Of a DNA stretch of 64,000 nucleotides, positions 21,172 through 29,865 are shown one piece after another. Both the position numbers and the translations under genes were made by a program. Position 1 is the stretch's first letter. Each line of letters starts with the position of its first letter. The stretch is from Mytilus trossulus (lineage: Eukaryota; Mollusca; Bivalvia; Mytilida; Mytilidae). Location of the stretch: positions 68,703,436 to 68,767,435 of the forward strand of contig NC_086381.1 in the NCBI RefSeq assembly GCF_036588685.1. The letters are read 5' to 3'. Below the pieces are notes generated by a model. It searched no databases. It saw nothing but the letters and a program-made list of their open reading frames with translations, and had not been told where the DNA came from.

Positions 21172-21679
21172 GATCCCTCCTTATTGCACTAATTATATCA
21201 TGCCAGTAGTTACGAGGGTAAAGCTCCATCAACACATCCAAAAATTCCAATTTGTAGTTCCTTAACAAAAACGAAAGTTCCCGAAAAGTTAAATTCCCAC
21301 CTAATCTTATTAATGAACAACACATATTTTCAAATAGATTACAATTGTCAATTGTTACAACTCTCTGCCATAAAATTTCTTGTACTAAAAAAAGTAAATC
21401 TGTCTGTTGAAATTCGCTGATGTCCATCCCCAAACGTTGATAAATCTTAAATAATAAATTTGATGGAAGTTTTATAATGGCGTCTCTTGTTAGTATTGAG
21501 CATATTGGTGTACGAAGTAAAATATTGATGGTGTCTGAAATGCATTGCCTGTCCAGGCACACTTCTCTCAATCCCTCTCGTCGTCTGACAGATCCACATA
21601 GTCCAGTCTCTTGGCTGGCAGTTTCCTCTTCTTCTGAGGTGGCTGAGTCTTCTCCTCTGAGGTCTGCTGTTCCAGACAT
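21158..21679 (-). CDS. Unrecognised helical protein overlapping the PC4-gene second exon
   Basis: 174 codons from ATG at 21679. The first 45 residues are acidic and Ser/Thr-rich (EDSATSEEEETASQETG). The rest is strongly helical with hydrophobic spacing: CISDTINILLRTPICSIL, LPSNLLFKIYQRLG, QTDLLFLVQEILWQRV, CNLFENMCCSLIRLGGN, FRELSFLLRNYKLEFLD. The helix lengths and the L-L-x-x-L patterns remind me of death-fold domains, but there is no decisive motif, so I leave the function open. The frame overlaps exon 2 of the PC4-like gene (21568-21679) in another register, so alternative splicing or start use could give two proteins from one locus. Its last 14 bases run into the left inverted-repeat arm. 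Confidence 0.5.
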   Translation of the reverse strand: MSGTADLRGEDSATSEEEETASQETGLCGSVRRREGLREVCLDRQCISDTINILLRTPICSILTRDAIIKLPSNLLFKIYQRLGMDISEFQQTDLLFLVQEILWQRVVTIDNCNLFENMCCSLIRLGGNLTFRELSFLLRNYKLEFLDVLMELYPRNYWHDIISAIRRDRCVF

Positions 21680-22582
21680 CTGAGCGCTTCTTCCTCCTCC
21701 TGTACTCTCACACTGTTCTAAATAAAAAAAATACAATGAGTTTGGTGTCGTGATGAACTCTTCAGTGAAAACAGAAAAAAATATGACATCTCAATAAAAG
21801 ACTTTATCTCCGAACATTAAAAGATAATTTGTCGCAAGCACCTATCGTTAGCACCAATTTAGTTAGAATTTCATCGTTATTCATCAAAATATCCTTATTG
21901 CAATAGACCTTAAATAATAAACCGCTACTGTCGTTTTTGGTTGCGATAGACCTTAAATAATAAACAGCACTATTCATTTTATCATCGTAAACGACGTTTA
22001 GCAAGATATTTTATCATTATTCATCATAATGGCGATGCAAATATTAACCTCATTAAATTGTGACCATCAAATGTTATCTTCATAACATAACTTGTATATA
22101 TATATACATAAAAAAAAAACGAAAAAAAAAAGGAATGAGTTGATTCTATAACAACACCACAAAGAGCTTTGTATTTTTTTTTTATTTTTTTTTATTTTTT
22201 AAAGCAGACAAGAAGGACTTCATTGGTATTTTATCCAATAAACATGAATTTCAACAATAATGAATGAAAGTAATGTGCTTACTTGTTTTTCAAAACTTTC
22301 ATCGAGCGATTTAATTGCCCCGGCATCTACCATCCTCATGAGTTGGATGTATTCTTCCGCCTTAATAGAGAAGCTTTTCTGTTGGCCATTTCTTGCTGTT
22401 TGTCTCAAATGGACCCATGTTTTTCCGTTGTGGCTATTTATCCCTACGGTCAAGTTGTCTCCAAACTTCCCCTGTGCTCTAAGAACTGCATCACCGTCTT
22501 TGATAGTTACTAAAGTATTAATTTTCGTAGATTTACAAGTTGTACAAGTAGATTTACAAGTTGTACAAGAATTGTACCTTAT
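21568..22582 (-). CDS. PC4-like nuclear protein, two exons, with LxCxE motif
   Basis: Exon 1 (open from 22582, used to 22283) reads a PC4-type single-strand DNA-binding/transcription-coactivator fold: NLTVGINSHNGKTWVHLRQT then KSFSIKAEEYIQLMRMV, matching the strand-strand-helix pattern of PF02229. It ends in codon CAA followed by the donor GTAAGC (22282). The acceptor TTTTTTTATTTAG (ending 21718) opens exon 2 (21717-21568), in phase 0 and open to TGA. Exon 2 supplies an acidic run EEEE, the LxCxE motif LRCLE (21684-21670), the basic stretch KKRK and an acidic end SDDERD. No in-frame ATG exists in exon 1 downstream of the stop at 22585, so the true start (another exon or non-ATG) is unresolved. 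A 21-bp tandem duplication lies at about 22530-22570. The splice prediction is mine. Confidence 0.6.
21737..22219. other. Probable intron/intergenic part of the Polinton loop
   Basis: Mostly the intron of the PC4-like gene on the minus strand, AT-rich. It contains a duplicated phrase agaccttaaataataaac (about 21905 and 21948) and long T/A runs at 22109-22130 and 22177-22200. The open codons at 21804-22004 have no ATG and look spurious. Confidence 0.4.
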
Positions 22583-22588
22583 TTATAG
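22577..22588 (-). promoter_or_regulatory. Candidate TATA box for the PC4-like gene
   Basis: Minus-strand sequence ctataaataagg, immediately upstream of the open stretch that encodes the PC4-like domain. If used, transcription would start near 22550, inside the open frame. Not verified. Confidence 0.35.
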
Positions 22589-23160
22589 CAGATCTTGTTT
22601 AAGGGGAAAATTTTCATTGGACGAATAAACCAATTTTTGAAGAATTATCATACATAACTAAATTAATATTCATCTCTGATTGGTTAAAATTAAAATTTCT
22701 TCAACGATTGGTATATCTTTTATAAAATGAAATTTCTGTAAGGATTTGAAATGTATCACGGTTGATTTATTTGAGTTTTGTTTTGTCAGCACCACAAATC
22801 AGCAATTATTTCAGGATTATTTTGATTTAAGCTATTATTATTTCAAAATATTAATTTTGTTTTGCTGTCAACACTAATTAAGATGTGTTGCGTATAAGAT
22901 ATTGTTCATTTGTTCATTAGACCACTTCTTGATGGTCATTTAAAATATGTGATTTCATATTAAGTTGGAGCTGTGTTACCACCCGTTGATCAATACAATA
23001 AAAGTCTATCTGTAATTCTTTCTATCATGCTATGATGTATTAAACTGCTTTTACAATGATCAAATGTTGTCTCATTAGATTGTTTGTTATTTACCCCCCC
23101 CCCCCTCTTTTTCCCTTAACGTGTTACTACCACTAAACAACTCATCGGTTTGTAAAAAAA
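22583..23160. promoter_or_regulatory. Divergent intergenic region between PC4-like and acidic genes
   Basis: No coding signal. The minus-strand PC4-like gene and the plus-strand acidic gene diverge from here, so it probably carries both promoters. A C run occupies 23095-23104. Confidence 0.35.
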
Positions 23161-23773
23161 ATGTCTGAATTTCAGAAAGCAGGAACTTTTGACAATCCAA
23201 TAGAAATTGTTGATGATATCATTGATGTTGATGATTTAAGTGACGATGATATAAGTGATGATTTCACCATTATTTATGATAGTGAAGATGAGGAAAGTCA
23301 TATTAATTGTGTATCCAGTGATAATATTCCTATTAATCCACATAGTGACCAAGAATTTGTTGATGATGATGATGATGATGTTCTTTCTTTAGTTTTATCC
23401 TCCTCAGATGATGATGATGATGATGTTGATGTTCTTTCTTTAGTTTTATCCTCTTCAGATGATGAATGTGCAGAGCCTATGTTTCCAGGTAGGTTTAATA
23501 TCATATATTGAAAATTTGTTAAGTTCAGACAGGTGTTAGTTTTAAACAGGTTAGCTTAGCATAAATGGTTTGATTGATGTTTTTTTTTCAAAGGTTCCCT
23601 TTTAAAATCATGTCTGTTTTGTGAGGTTTTTTTTCTCTCTCTATGTTGTTTGTTTTGTTTAAATAATATAGTACTGATCATCTAGAAAAAGGACCTAATC
23701 AAATCTCATATTTATTGTAGATTCAACAACCATGGAAAAAGACATTCTGGAACTAAATCACACTAAACAGTAA
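23161..23773 (+). CDS. Acidic protein, two-exon gene
   Basis: Exon 1 runs from ATG at 23161 to 23488. It encodes NPIEIVDDIIDVDDLSDDDI and two Asp-rich repeats in which DVLSLVLSSSDDDDDD recurs. A canonical donor follows (CCAG|GTAGGT). An acceptor tttattgtag ends at 23720, and exon 2 (23721-23773) stays in frame to TAA, adding about 17 residues. The protein (about 126 aa) is nearly all acidic and Ser-rich, with hydrophobic SLVLSS cores that look like SUMO-interaction motifs (V/I/L-rich core next to acidic residues); that reading is inference. There is no known domain. AATAAA-like sequence at about 24152 could end the transcript. It lies in the loop between the inverted arms. Confidence 0.6.
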
Positions 23774-24825
23774 CAACTCTCTGATCTACTCAGATTTTTT
23801 TTTTAGTGTTATTAAACTATCATTTACTCATCCAGTTTTATTTTTTTTCTTAACCATCTGTGACTTGTTCAAATGCAATGCTGGACTTATTTCAAATCAA
23901 TTTCTGGTTTTCTGTTCTTAATTTTGTGAGTTATATGTTGTGGTATTTCTGTCTCCATGACTATTGTCTTTCAAACTTATTTATGTTGTCTACTTGGGTT
24001 TGTCTTAAGGTAACGTTAAATAATCTCATTGTTTTGAATATCATGCAGTGACTCTCAACTGTAATATCAATTTAGATTGTCTTGTGTGCATTTACCTCAT
24101 ATCTTCCATAATGTGTATGTTTCAAACTCGCAAATCAGGAATTTTGAAGAAATAAAAAGATATTAAAGAACTTTTTTTTAATTCAACAAATCAATAGTCT
24201 AACATATAGTACAATTTATACATAAAATTAAAAATCATTTATTAATCCAAGATAAATAGTTCATGTGTGATTGTCTCTTTATTTGTTAAAAAATTGTTAT
24301 CATTTGTTCTTCCTTACTGTTATAGTAATATTATCAATATCAAACAATAATAAAAGCAATCCTTCAAAACAGTGTTTTTCAATTACCAAAGTTTCTGGAT
24401 TGTTCTAATGATGGAATATTTTTTTTTGAAACACCAAATAATAAAAGTAATCCTTCAAAAAATGTTTTTTCAACTATCAAAATTGGTTGTTTTGATGATG
24501 GGATAAATTAAAACACTAAACTAAACTAAACTAAACACAATATATATATATATATATAACATTTGTAAATAAAATCAACATTATAAAAATTTCCAAACAA
24601 ACAAACATATATGTATATGTTTGTATTTTGCAACATTTAAACATACCTAACATAAGTTAATAAAATTATCATATTTAACTTTAAAAAAAAAATCACCATA
24701 ATAAAACTTTCATAAAAAGGTGTCTTGTACAATAATATGTTCGGAATGTTATGAATGTAAAGAAAAAGTTTGTGAGTATTTTCAATAAGTTGATAATCAA
24801 CTGAATCAAGTTTGCATATATATCA
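23774..24825. other. Non-coding right half of the Polinton loop
   Basis: AT-rich with no supported gene. Contains a degenerate direct duplication around aataataaaagcaatccttc (24346) and aataataaaagtaatccttc (24438), and a short (TA)n run at 24539-24557. Confidence 0.5.
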
Positions 24826-26110
24826 GTTGTGTATTTTAAATAATCTGTATACAATATAGCACGTTTACTGTATTGGTAATTTTATATGCCAAACATATGA
24901 TATTGTATTGCGCTCCTTGTGAACACTGCAGTGTAGAGATATTGGTGTATGTTTTATTTTTTTTAGTACAATATAACACATATACTAATCCATTGATGGA
25001 ATTTTATCCTCATAATTAACGGCATGGTATACTTAGTGCAAAAATTAAGGAAGGATTGTTTCTTTTAATTTGTTAAATGAATAAAAACCTTTTAAATTTG
25101 TTATATGAATAAAAACCTTTTAAATTTGTTATATGAATAAAAATCATATCTTCTATTTGTTTTAATTTATGTGTTAATACTAGTGTCCATCAGTCTGGGT
25201 TGAGGAGTTATTTTTAAAGTTCTTGACTAGTTGCAACTGACATCGTTTAGTATACACCCAACTACAGTTGAGTTGTAGGTCATGTTTCAAACTTGTTAAA
25301 TGTTGGACGTTGGTTGAATTATTTTCAATACCACACGTTCAAAATTTTAAGGTGTAAAATCCGAAGACCAATAATACACATCAACAGCAACACCTCGAAA
25401 TACACACACATAGATAATTAACAATAGCAAAAAAAAACAAAAAAAACCAAAAAAAAAAACCCATTAAAACTGACAAAAGACAGAGGATTTTACGAAAAAC
25501 ACACATTAAAACAAGTCATAACACAGACAACAAAAAACGTAAGAGCACATAATACAGAAGCTGTGAATGGTTGATAATTCGATTCATGAGAACTCTTTTA
25601 AGTCCGTTGAATATACGTTTGAGATCAGAAAGCAATCTGCAACTCAAATATGAAAATGTCAAATTTTTATTTCCGCGCACAAAGCGACGACAAAACAAAT
25701 TTGGATTATTTCCCTAACAACACAGCACATAAGTTCAAAATTCATTTATCCGAACCTCTGAACTTATCAGGTATATGGAAAATCGCTTTATGTGACATCC
25801 ACATCAATGATTCAAAACAAATTAGTTATATGAATCAGTTGTATGTTTTTTGTAATATAGTTGATACATCTATATTGAATGGTAGACAAGAGCAACATTT
25901 ATTACGATCCGTTGAACTAAACAGAAAGGGAAATTGGACAAACATATACCATCAATTGTATTATGAGGATGTGAATAAGACTCATATTTTTGATATTGAG
26001 ATCTACATAACCGACCGTTCATTAAGATTAGCGACATTTTTAACCAAACCACTGACGATCACACTTCACTTTCGTCAATATCCGTTTTTCTTGTAAAATG
26101 GATATTTCTG
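24826..26110. repeat. Right arm of the inverted duplication
   Basis: Reverse complement of 19875-21171. It ends within the first codons of the basic-protein gene (atggatatttctg), where the sequence switches to an ATPase fragment at 26111 with one shared base at the junction. Confidence 0.95.
25650..26096 (+). CDS. Penton-like minor capsid protein, copy 2
   Basis: 148 aa, identical in protein sequence to copy 1 at 19889-20335 but on the plus strand, with the same upstream arm and hence presumably the same promoter. Unlike copy 1 it is not followed by the rest of the morphogenesis block: two bases after its stop a chimeric frame begins. Having two intact copies means the duplication is young or maintained. 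Confidence 0.85.
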   Translation: MKMSNFYFRAQSDDKTNLDYFPNNTAHKFKIHLSEPLNLSGIWKIALCDIHINDSKQISYMNQLYVFCNIVDTSILNGRQEQHLLRSVELNRKGNWTNIYHQLYYEDVNKTHIFDIEIYITDRSLRLATFLTKPLTITLHFRQYPFFL

Positions 26111-26370
26111 CAGATAACAGATCTATTGAACAATTAGTTTGCGTTGGATCTCATCATTTTAATATGTCATTAATTTTTCTTCATCAAAATTTATTTTACA
26201 AAGGAAAGGTAATGCGCACACTCAGCTTAAACATGCACTATTTCGTCTTATTTAAAAACTATCGCGATCAACTTCAAATTCAGACGTTTGCAAGACAGGC
26301 ATTCCCGAAACAAACAAAATATTTTTTCGATGCGTTTGAAAAGGCGACATGTCATATTCAATTGCAGTAG
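26098..26370 (+). pseudogene. Chimeric ORF: basic-protein start fused to an ATPase fragment
   Basis: Codons 1-4 (MDIS) come from the start of the basic-protein gene. From 26111 to 26348 the sequence equals the ATPase gene at 17147-16910 (238 bp, residues of about 105-184, after Walker B). The frame happens to stay open and ends 7 codons later at TAG. It lacks Walker A and B, so it cannot be an ATPase. It marks the outer breakpoint of the inverted duplication, with an internal deletion of about 2.7 kb relative to the left side. Confidence 0.9.
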
Positions 26371-26425
26371 CCACTAAACATGCTAAAGAAGCACATAACA
26401 CAAATAAAATCTGTAACGCCGCCAT
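26349..26425 (-). pseudogene. Possible signal-peptide exon fragment
   Basis: On the minus strand, ATG at 26425 opens MAALQILFVLCASLACLVAT, a textbook signal peptide, continuing AIEYDM up to the ATPase junction at 26348/26349. Beyond the junction the frame runs antisense through the ATPase fragment. The context agaagATGGCG is a reasonable start. It may be the 5' exon of a secreted host-like gene truncated by the rearrangement, or a chance hydrophobic frame. Confidence 0.35.
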
Positions 26426-26719
26426 CTTCTGTATCGATCGTTTGTTATGGGGATTTAGAAACGAAATTAAATTGGGGATCTAGAAACGACTTATGATTAT
26501 ACTGCAATATGGACTTTGTGGGGATGAAGAAACGACTTCAAGTTCACATCTGGGGATCTAGAAACGATTGATATATAAATCGTTGTCAACACCACGAATG
26601 AGGATCTATAAGGGTGGATTATAAAAATGAGAGATTGTACTTCTTCCTCTCCAGTCTCCTTTTCAATAAAGGAAAAGCGTTTATTTTCATTTTTTTTTTT
26701 TTTTTTTTGTTTATTGTAG
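26426..26719. repeat. Four copies of a 16-17-bp motif, otherwise non-coding
   Basis: The phrase ggggatctagaaacga, with small changes, occurs at about 26449, 26474, 26520 and 26552. A very T-rich tract (26689-26708) leads into an acceptor-like ttattgtag at 26719. Confidence 0.5.
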
Positions 26720-26763
26720 AATCATTAAAGATAATAAATGTAAAAGATCCCGTTCCTAGTTGG

Positions 26764-27296
26764 ATGGAGTCCGAGATGGATAAATATTTAGATCGAGAAA
26801 ACCTATCTAATACCTCGGAACAGCGATCAAAGAAAAAATTACACTGTCCACCTTTCAACGGTAATGGAACAATATTCTAATTTGAGAGTCTAAATATATA
26901 ATTTAAGAGAAAAAAAAAGAAGTAAAGAAACGATTTTTCCCCCCCAAATAATTTAAATTAAATGATTCTATTTATTAAAAATAATAAAATCTTTTTGAAG
27001 ATCAAATTTTCAACATTTTTTTTTTGCAATATCTTTTTCCAGAAAAACAGAGGGATCCGTGGTCAAAGTATGAATGGCAAGGTTCACTACATCGCTGCAT
27101 ATCAAAACAAATCTGGTGTGGCAATGGAATATTAGGAAACGTCATAAGCAGAGAACGTGGTTTATTTCATAAGAATAATTGGAGTTTCATCAAGATTTTA
27201 TATCAGTTAATTTTTCCAAATACAAGTCCTCGCTATTTTGTGCATGATAGAGTATGGGAATTTAAATTCCACCCGAAGTGTAGAAATGGATGTTAA
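26764..27296 (+). CDS. Unrecognised spliced gene next to the right TIR
   Basis: The first exon considered here starts at the ATG 26764 (MESEMDKYLDRENLSNTSEQ...) and ends at 26860 with the donor ACG|GTAATG. Open codons continue upstream to a strong polypyrimidine acceptor ending at 26719, so an earlier exon is likely. The acceptor atctttttccag (ending 27042) starts the next exon, which stays in frame to TAA at 27294-27296. That exon is rich in W, C and aromatic residues (DPWSKYEWQGSLHR, CISKQIWCGNGILG, SPRYFVHDRVWEFKFHPK), so it is probably a folded domain. I do not recognise a family. The two-exon join is about 120 codons. Its place between duplicated arm and TIR suggests a captured accessory gene. 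Confidence 0.5.
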
Positions 27297-27379
27297 ATGA
27301 TGGCTATTTTTATATTAAATAATGTGTCATAATGTTGTGTGTTGTTTTAACACAATATAGACTGATAAAGATTATAGTT
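27297..27379. other. 3' flank of the right-end gene
   Basis: Short AT-rich gap with no signal, before the right TIR modules. Confidence 0.4.
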
Positions 27380-28003
27380 AAACGATTAAGGAACACTTTT
27401 TAAAATATTGAATAATAAAGCTTAGTTTAGAGAAAGTTCATTTATTTAGGTTTATATAACAGTGTTACATTTAAATACACAGATTGCATAAAATTATACT
27501 ACTATACAACGGAAGAAAATAAAAAGACTGTCGAACATTTTTAGGTTTGATCTGTTCGAATAGACACAAACAAGTTATTTAAGAATGAATTAAGGAACAA
27601 TTCTGAAAACATTGAATAATAAAGCTTAGTTGAGAAAAAGTTCATTTGTTCAGGTTTATATAACAGAGTTATATAAAAATACATAGATTGAAAGAATATA
27701 GGGTATAACACCAAAAATATAATATTTAGTGTCTTAACATTGAATAATAAAGCTTAGTTTAGAGAAAGTTCATTTGTTGAGGTTTATATAACGGAGTTAC
27801 ATCACAATACATGAAAGAAATAACATAAAAAATACACAGATTTGTATTGGTTTTGTTTAGAGAGCTACAATGGAAAAGAATGTCAAGAATTTGAGGTTGG
27901 ATCTGTTTGACTAGATACAAACAATAGAAGAACAATAGGGATTTATGCCAGAAACATAGAGAACAATAGGGATTTGTGCCAGAAACACTAAAATTCCCCT
28001 ACT
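27380..28003. repeat. Polinton right terminal inverted repeat, expanded
   Basis: It pairs with the left TIR. The module ending cattgaataataaagcttag and containing ggtttatataac occurs three times (about 27403, 27613, 27737), against two partial copies on the left. The segment 'gatctgtt(c/t)gaatagacac' and the fibre 'caatagggattt(g/a)tgccagaaac' are repeated as well, so this TIR is about 620 bp against about 285 bp on the left. Confidence 0.85.
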
Positions 28004-28009
28004 AATGCC
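28004..28009. repeat. Polinton target-site duplication, right (AATGCC)
   Basis: Exact copy of 10079-10084, directly after the CT end of the element. Confidence 0.95.
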
Positions 28010-28830
28010 CCCCGCATGTTGGTCAAGTATCTAACTACGCTTTGCGAAACAGTAATAATTATATATATGTAGTATCCCGTTATAGACTAGACATTACTAG
28101 AAAATCCCTTTTCCCATCCTCTACTATTGAGTGGAATAGCCTTAACCCCGAAATACGAACGTCCAAAAATATAAATATTTTTAAACGAAAGATGAAGTCC
28201 AAATTGATACAGCCACTTTCCTATTTTAGTTGTGGGGATAAAAAACTTAATATCATTCATACACGTTTGAGAAATATGTGCAGACCTAAATTCAGATTTA
28301 CATCGTGTTAATATTAAACCCAGGCCCGCATGCAGCTGTGACCATCCTGTTGAAGATAGTATACACTATTTTTTTTAGAGTGCGCTTTTCACAACGAAGC
28401 AAGAGAAATACTGTTTTCAAAATTAGATAGATACATCTGCTATATCCATTGTGCTTCTATTGGCTAATGACGGTGACCTTTCTTTTCAGCAAAACAAAGA
28501 CATTTTTGAGTCCGTACAATCTCATATCAGAATAACGCAAAGATTTAAAGATATCAATTAGCATTCTAAGTTTCTACTTTACAACCTTTCACTCCAGTCC
28601 AGTTGTTTCATTATTATTCCTTATTATATTGGGTTTTTTTTCTTTTTATTTCTTATTTTCGTTTGTAGTATTATTACAATATAACATGCATTCCTACTAT
28701 GTTTTTTAATCATTAACTAATGTACTTTGTGTTTATATCTATATTGGGAGAGGACGTCTCTAATGTTGTTATAACTTAATTGTGTCCAATCCCTTTCGCT
28801 AACGGTAGGAGCCGGCAAAGTAGTAATTTG
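28010..28830 (+). pseudogene. C-terminal part and 3' region of the interrupted non-LTR element
   Basis: Directly after the target duplication the reading continues with PHVGQVSNYALRNSNNY and RYRLDITRKSLFPSSTIEWN, LNPEIRTSKNI, a typical C-terminal region after a LINE RT, and a Cys/His cluster around 28334-28410 (CDHPVEDSIHYFF, then FHNEAREI in a shifted frame). It picks up where LCDLMP stops at 10084, apart from one extra C in a C run. The 3' end is not sharp; I place it before 28830. Confidence 0.75.
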
Positions 28831-28984
28831 TATACGTATGCTTTCTAAACTGACATGAGTTGTTCGTCATCTGGTGTTGGGAAAATTTCTACTGCCAAAA
28901 ATTTAAATAGTGCGTAAAAATACACCCAAACACTATATTCTGGTAAAGGTTAGATAATTACTTCGACTAGACATGTAAATGAAT
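28831..28984. other. Short intergenic stretch
   Basis: No feature seen. Confidence 0.5.
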
Positions 28985-29865
28985 TCACAATTCAAATTCA
29001 AATTCAAATTCAAATATTTTATTGGACAAAGCACATATGATACAATGCGTATTCCAAGATACAAACACATTACACATGCCAATTTATGCAAATACAACAT
29101 AAAGAAACATTTCAAGTTCTTATTATATATATAATATCACAGTATTACACAGTATTATACTTATGGTAGACCAACTGACATTAAATTATTATTACGAAGT
29201 TCGAAAACTTGACTTAAATAAATACATATTTGTATGGTGTCAACCAGATTTACTGGGTTAAGTAAATGAATCGTTGATTTAATACCATTATCATTATTCA
29301 GGTTTTTGAAAATATCAAACTTCTCTCGAAGGTCTTTATAAAGAGGACAAAATAAAAAAAAATGAACTTAATCTTCCACTTTATCTTTACAAAGTTTGCA
29401 GTATCTTTCACTTGCTAAAATTTTTGGTTTGCTATACCTCCCAGTTTCAATTGCAAGTGAATGTGCACATATTCTTATTTTTGTAAGCAATGCTCTATCA
29501 TATTTCTTAATATCAAATCTTAAAGTAAGCTTTTAAGTCAAATGATGAGCACATTTTACTCTAAAATCTTAGTTTACCTGTGTTATTAGATTTAATATGC
29601 TCAAGTTGACCTAAATTCTTGCATATATTAAAGTTTTTAGTGAGTCCTCAAACACATTATGTGATATTTGAAGTGAATCAAAGTTGATTAACTTTTTTAG
29701 TTTATCTAATGATTGTACCCAGCAAGAGCTCTTCTGTGTATACAATTTTTTATCTTCAATGAATGCAGATTTTAATAAATTTTTTGGGTTGTTTCCAACT
29801 TCAATGTCAGTTAATCCTGGGAACAGTATATCTAACATATATGTTCCTGGTTAATCTAGCTAGCA
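28985..29865 (-). pseudogene. 3' part of a second non-LTR retrotransposon
   Basis: Minus-strand frames read MLDILFPGLTDIEVGNNPKN (29838 on) and a zinc-knuckle-like end, RYCKLCKDKVED..VHFFLF (about 29390-29440), typical of LINE ORF2 C-termini. The element ends in a hexamer-like tail (about five copies of attcaa read on plus, 28985-29015), as CR1/L2/RTE-type elements do. It continues upstream beyond the Helitron at 31052. Confidence 0.75.

Larger units (their letters stand above)
10085..28003. mobile_element. Complete Polinton/Maverick (adintovirus-like) element, 17.9 kb
   Basis: Boundaries come from identical ends (agtaggggaattttagtgtt on each strand), AG...CT termini and a perfect 6-bp target duplication. 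The gene set is the Polinton core: integrase, protein-primed DNA polymerase B, packaging ATPase, adenain-like protease, double jelly-roll capsid protein and penton-like protein, plus small conserved ORFs and accessory spliced genes. All core frames are open except one frameshift in the capsid gene. With identical target duplications this points to a recent insertion. The organisation departs from a simple Polinton by an internal inverted duplication (19875-21171 versus 24826-26110). Confidence 0.97.

Noticed and set aside
24826-26110. Treating the two penton genes as two separate Polintons
   Set aside because: Only one pair of target duplications and one set of termini enclose both, so they are parts of one element in this assembly.
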